From a bacterium (GTDB taxonomy: Bacteria; Armatimonadota; Zipacnadia; Zipacnadales; Zipacnadaceae): a stretch of DNA of 6,746 bases. The notes below the pieces were generated by a model. That model had not been told where the DNA came from, searched no databases, and saw only the letters and a program-made list of their open reading frames with translations. Position numbers and translations under genes: made by a program. Below, one piece after another: positions 1 to 6,629 of this stretch; within the stretch, counting starts at the first letter, position 1; each line of letters opens with the position of its first letter. The DNA lies in NCBI GenBank assembly GCA_030607655.1, contig JAUWJN010000145.1:1-6746 (forward strand), written 5' to 3'.

Positions 1-943
1 GATGCTTCTGGAACTGATCTGATTCCATCACGCCGCGCAGGCTAACTAGGGAGCGGTGTTCGTTGGGCACCTCAATGCCGATGGCCGATTTGCCGGGAAT
101 CGGCGCCTCTACCCGCACGTCCACGGCGGCCAAGCTCATAGCCAGGTCATCAGCCAGCCGCGTTATCTGATTAACGCGGATACCCCGCTCCGGCTCCACC
201 TCGTAGCGGGTGAGCACCGGCCCGCGTTCAAAGTGGGCAACTTTAGCGGTTATGCCAAAACTCGCCAGCGTATCCTCCAGCTTAATGATGCTCACTGCCG
301 TCTCTTCGTGCATCTCCTGGGTATCAGTTTCTCCGGCCAACTTCTGCAGCAGAGATAACGGCGGCGGAGTATAATGTTGCGGTGGGCTTACCAATTGCAA
401 CTGAGGCTCTGGCTGTGCCGTAGTACTATCGCGGGCCACTCGCTGGGGGGGGGCGGGATTGGTCGGATTAGCGTCTTGCCCGGCATCTGCTGGGCTGTCA
501 GGTTTGGGGTCGGCTGGTTGTTCGGGAGGTGACTCCTCCTCGTCTAAGTCTACACCCGGCCCGCTGGTCTCCACCCGGCGCGGCCGGGAGCGGCGGCGAG
601 TTTTCTCGGCTTGTCGGCGCAGGTCAGGGCGACGGGGCGGCGGCGGGCGCTTGGCTATCTGGTCCAGGTATTTTCTGCCTTGCCCCGCCGCTGTGCCTAT
701 CCCACCCAGTATCCGCTGCGTGGAGCGTTGTGTAATCAGTATGACGGCGATGAGGGTAATTCCGCCCAAAACAATATAACTTCCCACTGCACCCAGGACC
801 TTCAAGAAGACCCAGGCGATGGCTGCTCCGACATAACCACCACCACCGCGCAAGGTTTCGGGCGCAAAAAAATCCGCCTCCAGGGGGACAAATACTTGGC
901 GCAGGATAATTACGACCAGGAATAGTAGCCCTAGCCCCATCAT
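1..943 (-). CDS. ftsK: FtsK/SpoIIIE DNA translocase, main part (3' end beyond window; separated from its N-terminus by a frame break)
   Basis: The frame is open from ATG at 943 to the left edge, giving 314 residues with no stop. FtsK/SpoIIIE proteins are membrane-anchored hexameric motors that pump DNA through the division septum and help resolve sister chromosomes. Visible here, from the ATG: a hydrophobic helix (about 3-19), a glycine-rich turn, and a long hydrophobic stretch (about 36-70), corresponding to TM3 and TM4 of the FtsK N-domain. A Pro/Arg/Glu-rich linker follows (about 74-190). Then come the PPPLSLLQ entry motif (193-200) and the alpha/beta base of the motor, with GPVLTRYEVEP (241-251), LADDLAMSLAA (263-273), EAPIPGK (279-285) and GIEVPN (289-294). 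The Walker A, Walker B and gamma regions lie outside the window. The ATG overlaps the TGA of the upstream piece (ATGA) and has no good Shine-Dalgarno site of its own (only AGG two bases away), so expression alone is doubtful. It may be reached by coupling or -1 frameshifting. The family call is very secure; the natural start is not. Confidence 0.93.
   Translation of the reverse strand, partial: MMGLGLLFLVVIILRQVFVPLEADFFAPETLRGGGGYVGAAIAWVFLKVLGAVGSYIVLGGITLIAVILITQRSTQRILGGIGTAAGQGRKYLDQIAKRPPPPRRPDLRRQAEKTRRRSRPRRVETSGPGVDLDEEESPPEQPADPKPDSPADAGQDANPTNPAPPQRVARDSTTAQPEPQLQLVSPPQHYTPPPLSLLQKLAGETDTQEMHEETAVSIIKLEDTLASFGITAKVAHFERGPVLTRYEVEPERGIRVNQITRLADDLAMSLAAVDVRVEAPIPGKSAIGIEVPNEHRSLVSLRGVMESDQFQKH
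445..453 (-). repeat. Run of nine C (coding strand) in the ftsK linker
   Basis: Nine consecutive G on the plus strand read as nine C in ftsK, encoding the Ala-Pro-Pro-Gln stretch (about residues 164-167) of the disordered linker. With nine bases the frame is open to the window edge. A change of one or two bases would truncate the protein before its motor. Such tracts are prone to replication slippage and to sequencing error. Confidence 0.6.
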
Positions 944-955
944 TGCCTGGGGCCC
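940..955 (-). promoter_or_regulatory. Candidate -1 frameshift site / ATGA stop-start overlap inside ftsK
   Basis: On the minus strand the zero-frame codons are cGG-GGC-CCC-AGG-CAA-TGA. Bases 955 to 949 form G GGC CCC, which fits the X XXY YYZ pattern for tandem -1 slippage, and the TGA follows 6 bases later. A one-base backward slip here enters exactly the frame that encodes the rest of FtsK. The same TGA overlaps ATG (943-941). A weak 5-bp stem GCCCC/GGGGC overlaps the heptamer and a GGAG lies 15 bases upstream, but I see no strong pseudoknot. Homopolymer miscalling in GGGGCCCC is an equally simple explanation. Confidence 0.4.
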
Positions 956-1188
956 CGCCATTCGCTTCTGCTCCAAGCCGTCCACCGCTGCAGTACAAAA
1001 GCTACCACGGGCAGTAGATAGGCTCCTACGCCGAAGGTTAATAATAATCCGTGGTAGATAGCCTGAGGCAGAAAGCCGCCCCCGCGGCTACCGTAGAGGA
1101 GACTGGCTAGTAGTAACGCCCCTAAGGTGGCAAACCCGATGGCAACTATGTCACGCTTCAGCCGGTCGTCCTGGTTCCGTTTTGCCAC
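940..1188 (-). CDS. ftsK: N-terminal two-helix piece of FtsK, ending at an early TGA
   Basis: This 82-residue piece has a basic, charged N-terminus (MAKRNQDDRLKR) and two membrane helices, about residues 14-32 and 47-67. The second holds GVGAYLLPVVAF, a pattern typical of TM2 in FtsK N-domains. Joined in the -1 frame to the downstream piece it makes a normal four-helix FtsK N-domain, so the two pieces are best read as one gene. I chose GTG at 1188: AGAGGG stands 8 bases upstream. The alternative GTG at 1197 has its purine run directly abutting it and an in-frame TAG two codons upstream. The break lies in the short loop between TM2 and TM3, just after the slippery sequence G GGC CCC. The cause could be a real mutation, a one-base undercall in the GGGGCCCC run, or programmed frameshifting. 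Confidence 0.85.
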   Translation of the reverse strand: MAKRNQDDRLKRDIVAIGFATLGALLLASLLYGSRGGGFLPQAIYHGLLLTFGVGAYLLPVVAFVLQRWTAWSRSEWRGPRQ

Positions 1189-1256
1189 GGCCCTCACCCT
1201 CTAGTTCTGTGAAGTAGTCTGCGGCCTGAGACGGGTGATAAACGGCCCGCAACCCT

Positions 1257-1284
1257 ATTATAGCACAAAACCGCCTCATCGCAA
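1257..1284 (-). promoter_or_regulatory. Sigma-70-type promoter of ftsK
   Basis: On the minus strand a perfect TATAAT (1262-1257) is preceded directly by TGC (1265-1263), making an extended -10. TTGCGA (1284-1279, four of six consensus bases) lies 16 bases upstream. Transcription would start near 1250, leaving a leader of about 60 bases before the GTG at 1188. The site points only toward ftsK. Confidence 0.65.
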
Positions 1285-1319
1285 AGGGCAGAGGCCCCAA
1301 TTCGCACTCGCATTATCCC

Positions 1320-1331
1320 CAAGCAGGCTTG
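1320..1331. repeat. Small inverted repeat in the divergent ftsK/orphan-gene spacer
   Basis: CAAGC-AG-GCTTG is a 5-bp perfect inverted repeat with a 2-base centre, followed at once by CCCCGGGG (1332-1339). It sits in the 219-base spacer between the divergent starts at 1188 and 1408, upstream of the plus-strand gene. It could be a regulator site, but short palindromes like this occur by chance. The rest of the spacer holds the ftsK promoter and otherwise nothing recognisable. No convincing promoter for the plus-strand gene was found. Confidence 0.2.
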
Positions 1332-1407
1332 CCCCGGGGAAGTTTCTATGGTAATCTGAGGCTATATTCAAGTATATGACGGCCTTAGCAGTGAGAGGAG
1401 CGCCAGT

Positions 1408-1689
1408 ATGAGTAACGCCCAGCATCTAGGTAGTATCCGACTGGCCCCGGCGGGGCCGAAGGTGGCCGGCCGGCGGGAGCTCGAAAAAGTAGAGATAGTG
1501 CGCAATAATCAAACCGTGGCCTCGTTTACCGGCGACGGACTTACCGTTGAGGAAGAATGGACTGACAGCCAACCATTGGAGCAGGTAGAGCCTCTGGGCG
1601 AGCCGGGAGCCGTTTTCTACTATGTCCGCGTCACCCAACGCGACCGACGGATGGCCTGGTCAAGCCCGATATGGATTGAAAGCAGCTAG
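1408..1689 (+). CDS. Orphan 93-residue protein resembling the C-terminus of DUF3604/PHP-like proteins
   Basis: ATG at 1408 has AGGAG (1396-1400) at a good 7-base spacing, so this looks translated. The first 24 residues are rich in Gly, Pro and basic residues. Then come two parts that look like strands of a beta-sandwich: LEKVEIVRNNQTVASF (25-40), and YYVRVTQRDRRMAWSSPIWI (71-90) just before the stop. From memory of the family, 'KVEIV+NG...' followed by 'YYVRVTQ.DG..AWSSPIW' closes DUF3604 and related PHP-type metal-dependent hydrolase proteins, which are normally several hundred residues long. The metal-binding catalytic part is absent, and the frame upstream (open only from 1360) does not resemble it. 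It is therefore either a decayed remnant that kept or gained a start, or a real stand-alone beta domain. No signal peptide or membrane helix is visible. It runs in the same direction as the restriction-modification gene, 119 bases upstream of it. No enzymatic role is assigned. Confidence 0.6.
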   Translation: MSNAQHLGSIRLAPAGPKVAGRRELEKVEIVRNNQTVASFTGDGLTVEEEWTDSQPLEQVEPLGEPGAVFYYVRVTQRDRRMAWSSPIWIESS

Positions 1690-1718
1690 TCCACCAGGCA
1701 TTGGCGGTAATTGCTGAT

Positions 1719-1747
1719 TGGACAACAGAGGAATCAGACTCCAAAAT
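1719..1747 (+). promoter_or_regulatory. Possible promoter of the restriction-modification gene
   Basis: TGGACA (1719-1724, five of six consensus bases) and CAAAAT (1742-1747, four of six) are separated by 17 bases. Transcription would begin near 1754, about 55 bases before the GTG at 1809. The match is modest, and readthrough from the small gene upstream is also possible because no terminator is seen between them. Confidence 0.3.
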
Positions 1748-1808
1748 AGCGAAGAAGAATTATTAGTGGGGCAGCGAGAGCCTTATATTGGGCAGATGGA
1801 GAAGGACT

Positions 1809-4800
1809 GTGGCTCAATCTTATGAATTTGTAGCCTATCGTAATCAGGAACTCTTCAGCGACAACTACTTGAAGAATCGGTTGCCTGACTCGGAACTTTG
1901 GGCTGCCGAAGGTCTACGGGAGTGCCGGCAACAGATTGCCAAGTTGTATGAGCGCGAGAAACCTTTGCTCCCTAGTTACAATGAACCTCAGCTCGAAGAC
2001 CACGTCGTCCGTCCAGTGCTAAGTCTTTTGGGGCACTGTTATGAGGTCCAGGAGAAGTTAATTGACCAGCCTGACTATGCCTTCTTTGCGGGCGAAACGG
2101 CATGCCAAGCTGCTCACCGCAAACCCGAAGGGAAGTTTTGGGAGGATGCGATTGGCCTAGCGGATGCTAAGGCCTGGGATGTCAACCTCGACGCCAAGGG
2201 GAAGGACAGTCCATTTGGGCAGATCAAGCGTTATCTCTTCGAGTATGGGATAGATTGGGGCATACTGACCAACGGCCGGCTGTGGCGTCTATATCACCGT
2301 GAGAAGTCCCGTCTCAAGCCTGTCTTCTATGAGCTTAACCTGCCCCGACTGCTGGAGGAGGGAAGCGAGGAGGACTTCAAGTATTTTTTCCTTTTCTTCC
2401 GCCGGCAGGCCTTCTACGATCCACCTCGCCCCCTCTTCCTGGATGTGGTTAGCGAAGAGAGCACTCGCTACGCCGAACAATTACAAGACGACTTAAAGCG
2501 CCAGGTCTACCAGGCCCTGCGCTACGCCTGCCAGGGCTTCCTCAGTTACAAGCCCAATGGGCTCACGGCTGCCGATTTCAACGAGATTCACGACAATGCC
2601 TTGGTGCTACTGTATCGGCTACTCTTTATCCTCTACGCCGAGGCCCGAGGACTGCTGCCGATGGACAATGCTCAGTATCGCGAACGCTATTCCCTGGATG
2701 CAATCAAGCGACAGGCTACCGGGCAGTTGGCCGCTAGTATGGCTAACCATTGGCCCAATGTTAAAAATCTGTGCGGGGCCATAGACCAGGGCGACGAAGA
2801 ATTGGGCATACCCGAATACAACGGCGGCCTATTTGACCCTCAAAAGCATCAGTTCCTGGAACAGAAGCAACTTCCCGATAAATATCTCGCTCAAGTTCTG
2901 GATGCCCTGGCCTGCACCGCTGAGGGCAAATTCCTGGACTATAGCGACTTGGAGGTGCGGCATCTGGGCAGCATCTATGAGGGTCTCTTGGAGTACAAAC
3001 TCGCCCAGGCCACCGAGCCGATGGTAGCCGTTAGGCGTAAGGGTAAGGAATTGTGGCTATCCCAGGCCCAGGCCAAAGGCAGCTCCGTTCTGGACCGCTG
3101 CCAACCAGGTGAGTTGTATTTAGTTACTGACCGGGGTGAGCGCAAAGCTACCGGCTCCTACTACACTCCTCAGTATATCGTGGAATACATCGTAGACAAT
3201 ACGGTCGGCCCACTCGTAGAAGAATGTGAGAGTACCGACGATATTCTGCAACTGAATATCCTCGACCCCGCGATGGGCAGCGGGCATTTTCTGGTGGAAG
3301 CCACGGACTACCTGGCGCGGGCCATTGCTGAAAAGCAAGGTGAAAACTGGGATGAACTCACTGAGGAGGAGCGTACCCCCTTCAAGCGGCAGGTGGTGGA
3401 GCGTTGCATTTATGGGGTAGACCTCAACCCGCTGGCGGTAGAACTAGCCAAACTTTCTCTGTGGCTGCATACCGCTGCGCGAGGCAAGGCGCTCAACTTC
3501 CTGGACCATCACTTACGCTGCGGCAACTCGCTGATTGGGGCTAAGATTGAGGACCTCGCCGCGCCGCCACAGATAAGGCAAAAACGCAAAAAGGAGGAAG
3601 AGGCCGGCCAGGTTGCAGTATTTGACTATGACCAGTTCACGCGCCACGCCAACCGAATGGTGCAGGACTTTGCCTTCTTGCAGGAGAAGCCCTCGGAGAC
3701 CCGCCTGGATGTCCAGCAGAAGAGCAATATTCTGGATGAGCTTGATAAGGCGCATCGCCGGCCCTATCGGGAGATTGCCGACCTGTGGTGCAGCCGCTAT
3801 TTCGGCAATGATTATGATGGACTACGCTACAACCAGGTGATGGGCTACTTGCAGCGTGATCCGGACGGCGATGTGTCGGAGTTGTCCCCGGAGGCCCGGC
3901 AGGTTCTGGACCACTCCCGCCGGATTGCCGGGCAGCGTCATTTCTTCCACTGGGAGATTGAATTCCCCGAAGTCTTCTTTGATAAGTTTGGCCGCCCGCA
4001 AGCCAACCCGGGCTTTGATGGCGTCATCGGCAATCCACCGTATGGAGCCGACTTTGACGCACCAGACCAAAGCTTTGTCAAAACTTGTTATAAGTATTTC
4101 GGCAGTGGAGACAGTGCAGCAGCCTTCCTTGAGGTAATTTTGCGACTCGGACATCGTGGAGGAGCCGGTGGCATGATTGTTCCGAAGTCTATTGCATTTT
4201 ACCAAAACTGGAACGACATTACGAGAGCGATACTGACACATCTCCAATTGGAGGGAATTTGCGATACGGGCCTAGCCTTTGAGAGTGTAAACTATGAAAC
4301 GATAATCCTCACCGGGTGTATTAAAGAACCCAACCCATCATACCCGGTTCCTATACAAATCGCTGAACCGCTTAAATTAGTCCGACCCAGCAAAGAACTT
4401 CGTCCCGCCGGCACCTGTTGGCAGGGCCTAATGCAACGTGAAGGCGTGATTGTATTTCATGGAATGAGCCCGGATGAACAATCACTAATCCAAAAACTCG
4501 CTGACTGTTGTACGCGGCTGGAAGAGATTGTCGCCGAAATATATCGCGGACTCTACATTCCCGATACTGAAAAAACTTCACTAAAGCCAGGCCATTGGCT
4601 GTGGGTGAATAAGGTCCCAGATGTAGGGCGCTATGAGATACAGCGCATTGTGGAAATACAGTTGCCCGACAAATATAAAGCGAAGGCTGAACGGGTGTGT
4701 GTGCGGCGGCTATTTTTCAAGGTTCTGAGAGGGAAACGGCTTGTTGCTTACCCTGATGAGGGAAAACTTCTAACAACCGAGAAGCTAGTCAATGTAAGGC

Positions 4801-5585
4801 TTCGCCCAGGGGCGGGCTGGGATGAGCGTGCAGTAGTAGCTGTGATAAATAGCCCTGTGCCCTCTTTCTTCCTTCAAAAGCTGACCTTTAGTATGACTAC
4901 TGAGACCTCGCGAGTAATGGACCAGTATTATAGTGGTCGAATTCCACTGCCTACCATTGACTTTGCCCATCCCACCGACCCGCCGGAGAAGGCAAGGCTG
5001 CTGGGGGAGTGTGAGGCGGCACTGGGGAGGGGCGATTATCAGAGGCCGCTGGAGTTGGCGACTAAGGCCCTAGCTACCCATGCCGCTCTGTATGGGCTGG
5101 GGGGCAAACCTGAACTGTGCGATGACCCCTACTGGAAAGCCGCCATCGCCCAGGCAGATAAGACTTTCCCCGGTCGGGAGGATTTCGTCCACGACCTACT
5201 GGCGGCCCTGGCCCAGCGCATGATTGATCTGAATAAGCAAAAGCACACTGAGATTAACGGCTTCCTCAGATGGCTGGAGACCGAGATAGGTACATCCATT
5301 GAAGAACTTTCGGGCAAGACCATAATCAAAGGCTACTATGAGCAGCCCGATGGCTACGACGAACTGCTCTCCCGGCTGAATAAGAACCGCAAACACTTAG
5401 GCGACCTACCCCATCAGCGCACCTTCCAGGAGCGCCTCCGCCAGGAGTATGAGAAATCGATGCAGCAGCTAACTCCCGTCATAGAGGCGCTGGTGAAAAC
5501 CGACCACCTGATAGACCGAATTGTCTACGCCCTCTACGGCCTGACCGAAGAGGAAATAGCAATAGTGGAGGAGAGTCGGGCCTGA
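1809..5585 (+). CDS. Type IIG (Eco57I-like) restriction-modification enzyme: nuclease, N6-adenine methyltransferase and specificity region in one chain
   Basis: About 1,258 residues. It should methylate adenine in a target site with S-adenosylmethionine and cut unmodified DNA, acting alone in the cytoplasm. From GTG 1809: EPQLEDHVVRPVL (59-71), PDY (88-90), ADAK (118-121) and GQIKRYL (137-143) form a PD-(D/E)xK-like nuclease, whose candidate catalytic residues are D89, D119 and K121. A helical connector follows. The methyltransferase has GSYYTP (449-454, motif X), DPAMGSGHF (486-494, SAM-binding motif I), GVDLNPLAVELAKLSLWL (536-553), CGNSLIGA (571-578) and the catalytic NPPY (742-745). The TaqI-like specificity region lies around 900-1055, with a helical C-terminus beyond. 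No helicase motifs are present, which argues against Type ISP. The N-terminal nuclease argues against BREX PglX. GTG 1809 is preferred because GGAG lies 7 bases upstream. TTG at 1788 is an in-frame alternative adding 7 residues. The gene is intact. Target sequence and cleavage position cannot be read from the protein. Confidence 0.9.
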   Translation: MAQSYEFVAYRNQELFSDNYLKNRLPDSELWAAEGLRECRQQIAKLYEREKPLLPSYNEPQLEDHVVRPVLSLLGHCYEVQEKLIDQPDYAFFAGETACQAAHRKPEGKFWEDAIGLADAKAWDVNLDAKGKDSPFGQIKRYLFEYGIDWGILTNGRLWRLYHREKSRLKPVFYELNLPRLLEEGSEEDFKYFFLFFRRQAFYDPPRPLFLDVVSEESTRYAEQLQDDLKRQVYQALRYACQGFLSYKPNGLTAADFNEIHDNALVLLYRLLFILYAEARGLLPMDNAQYRERYSLDAIKRQATGQLAASMANHWPNVKNLCGAIDQGDEELGIPEYNGGLFDPQKHQFLEQKQLPDKYLAQVLDALACTAEGKFLDYSDLEVRHLGSIYEGLLEYKLAQATEPMVAVRRKGKELWLSQAQAKGSSVLDRCQPGELYLVTDRGERKATGSYYTPQYIVEYIVDNTVGPLVEECESTDDILQLNILDPAMGSGHFLVEATDYLARAIAEKQGENWDELTEEERTPFKRQVVERCIYGVDLNPLAVELAKLSLWLHTAARGKALNFLDHHLRCGNSLIGAKIEDLAAPPQIRQKRKKEEEAGQVAVFDYDQFTRHANRMVQDFAFLQEKPSETRLDVQQKSNILDELDKAHRRPYREIADLWCSRYFGNDYDGLRYNQVMGYLQRDPDGDVSELSPEARQVLDHSRRIAGQRHFFHWEIEFPEVFFDKFGRPQANPGFDGVIGNPPYGADFDAPDQSFVKTCYKYFGSGDSAAAFLEVILRLGHRGGAGGMIVPKSIAFYQNWNDITRAILTHLQLEGICDTGLAFESVNYETIILTGCIKEPNPSYPVPIQIAEPLKLVRPSKELRPAGTCWQGLMQREGVIVFHGMSPDEQSLIQKLADCCTRLEEIVAEIYRGLYIPDTEKTSLKPGHWLWVNKVPDVGRYEIQRIVEIQLPDKYKAKAERVCVRRLFFKVLRGKRLVAYPDEGKLLTTEKLVNVRLRPGAGWDERAVVAVINSPVPSFFLQKLTFSMTTETSRVMDQYYSGRIPLPTIDFAHPTDPPEKARLLGECEAALGRGDYQRPLELATKALATHAALYGLGGKPELCDDPYWKAAIAQADKTFPGREDFVHDLLAALAQRMIDLNKQKHTEINGFLRWLETEIGTSIEELSGKTIIKGYYEQPDGYDELLSRLNKNRKHLGDLPHQRTFQERLRQEYEKSMQQLTPVIEALVKTDHLIDRIVYALYGLTEEEIAIVEESRA

Positions 5586-5606
5586 TCCCCCAGAGCTAAA
5601 TCTGCC
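5586..5606. other. 21-base convergent gap between the restriction-modification gene and hypE
   Basis: The two genes end tail to tail with only 21 bases between stops. The one nearby stem candidate, GAGCT (5593-5597) with AGCTC (5626-5630), has a 28-base loop and no T-tract, so it does not look like an intrinsic terminator for either strand. Confidence 0.5.
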
Positions 5607-6620
5607 TCAGCAAATCCGGGGCAACAGCTCACCCGAGGGCATATCTATGATGCGCGTGGTGCCGAGGGGGGTGCGGAGGCGAACCTGGGCTGAGCCAGCG
5701 GCTACTACCTCGCCCAGAATGCTACTTTCCTCGCCTAAGGGGGAAGACTTCATCACCGCCAGGGCTTCATCGGCGGCATCTGCCGCCACGAAGGCCACTA
5801 CCTTCCCCTCGCAGGCCACCTGCAGCGGGTCCAGCCCCAGTATTTCGCATATCCCGGCGACCTGCGGCTTTATGGGCAGGGCCTCCTGACGAATCTCGGC
5901 GGTAATCTGCGACTGCTGGGCAATTTCATTCAGAGTGGCCGCCACCCCACCGCGAGTCGGGTCGCGGAGGGCATGTACCTGCGGCCCCAGCGCAGCAATC
6001 ATCTCTTTGACCAAGCCGGCCAGCGGCGCCGAGTCACTGGTTACTTCGCCGGCGATTTCCAACTCCTCGCGGGCGCACATCACGGCCACGCCGTGGTCGG
6101 GGATGGTACCGTTGATGCGGATAACGTCGCCCACCTGGATGCGACGGGGATCAACCTCAGCCTGCTCATAGACTACGCCGATGCCGGAAGTATTGATGAA
6201 CAGACCATCAACGCTTCCCCGTTCAACTACTTTGGTATCGCCGGTTACCACCTGCACCCCTGCCCGCTCAGCGGCTTGCTGGATGGAAGTGGTTATCCGA
6301 TGCAGATCATCGCGGGGGAAGCCTTCCTCTACTATCAGGGCCAGGGAAAGGAAACGAGGCTCAGCGCCCATCATCGCCACATCATTGACCGTGCCATGCA
6401 CCGCCAGGCTGCCGATGTCGCCACCGGGGAAAAACAGGGGCGAGACCGTAAACGAATCAGTGCTGAAGGCGAGTTTTATACCGTTTACCGTGATGACGGC
6501 GGCGTCGTTCAGCGACTGGCCGGCCTGGGCCAGCAGGGGCAGGAACTCCTGCTTGATGAGCTGCTGGGACAGCAGTCCGCCGGCACCGTGGCCGAGGGTT
6601 ATTGAATCATGGTTTTCCAT
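5607..6620 (-). CDS. hypE: HypE, carbamoyl dehydratase of [NiFe]-hydrogenase maturation
   Basis: The protein has 337 residues, the usual HypE length. HypE receives a carbamoyl group from HypF on its C-terminal cysteine and dehydrates it with ATP to a thiocyanate, the source of the CN ligands on the active-site iron. The cyanide is then passed to iron held by HypC-HypD. Visible are LGHGAGG (9-15), FSTDSF (52-57), FFPGGDIGSLAVHGTVNDVA (63-82), the ATP-site region VVTGDTKVVERG (124-135), RDPTRGGVAATLNEIA (219-234), and the diagnostic terminal PRIC with the acceptor Cys337. The AIRS/PurM-like ATP-binding fold fits this. ATG at 6620 is chosen because AGGA lies 5 bases upstream. An ATG at 6662 would add 14 arginine- and asparagine-rich residues, lacks a ribosome site and lies inside hypD. 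The gene follows hypD by 7 bases, so they form one operon. It converges on the restriction-modification gene with a 21-base gap. Confidence 0.97.
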   Translation of the reverse strand: MENHDSITLGHGAGGLLSQQLIKQEFLPLLAQAGQSLNDAAVITVNGIKLAFSTDSFTVSPLFFPGGDIGSLAVHGTVNDVAMMGAEPRFLSLALIVEEGFPRDDLHRITTSIQQAAERAGVQVVTGDTKVVERGSVDGLFINTSGIGVVYEQAEVDPRRIQVGDVIRINGTIPDHGVAVMCAREELEIAGEVTSDSAPLAGLVKEMIAALGPQVHALRDPTRGGVAATLNEIAQQSQITAEIRQEALPIKPQVAGICEILGLDPLQVACEGKVVAFVAADAADEALAVMKSSPLGEESSILGEVVAAGSAQVRLRTPLGTTRIIDMPSGELLPRIC

Positions 6621-6625
6621 AGTAT

Positions 6626-6629
6626 TCCT
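6626..6629 (-). promoter_or_regulatory. hypE ribosome binding site overlapping the hypD stop
   Basis: AGGA (6629-6626 on the minus strand) sits 5 bases before the hypE ATG and shares bases with the hypD TAG (6630-6628). This arrangement favours translational coupling of hypE to hypD and decides the hypE start at 6620. Confidence 0.6.

Noticed and set aside
459..925. Several plus-strand open frames of 68-106 codons
   Set aside because: They are antisense shadows of the GC-rich ftsK linker, with low-complexity Ser/Arg/Gly products and no ribosome sites worth noting.
624..998. 124-codon minus-strand open frame overlapping the ftsK break
   Set aside because: It is the third frame of the ftsK strand. 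Its product is Gly/Pro/Cys-rich without domain character, while the -1 frame here clearly encodes FtsK.
1329..1357. TTGCCC-N17-TAATCT as a promoter for the small gene
   Set aside because: The -10 matches only three of six consensus bases. TATATT at 1363-1368 has no matching -35, so no promoter is called.
1689..1723. Possible stem GTCCA/TGGAC after the small gene
   Set aside because: It has a five-base stem, a loop of more than 20 bases and no following T-run, so it does not support a terminator.
3822..4247. 141-codon minus-strand open frame inside the restriction-modification gene
   Set aside because: It is antisense to the methyltransferase NPPY region, which has clear coding motifs on the plus strand.
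1809..5585. BREX PglX or Type ISP enzyme instead of Type IIG
   Set aside because: No helicase motifs lie between nuclease and methyltransferase, no BREX partner genes are present, and an N-terminal PD-(D/E)xK-like region is present.
5973..6605. 210-codon plus-strand open frame opposite hypE
   Set aside because: It lies entirely opposite a secure hypE with conserved motifs, and its product shows no recognisable family.
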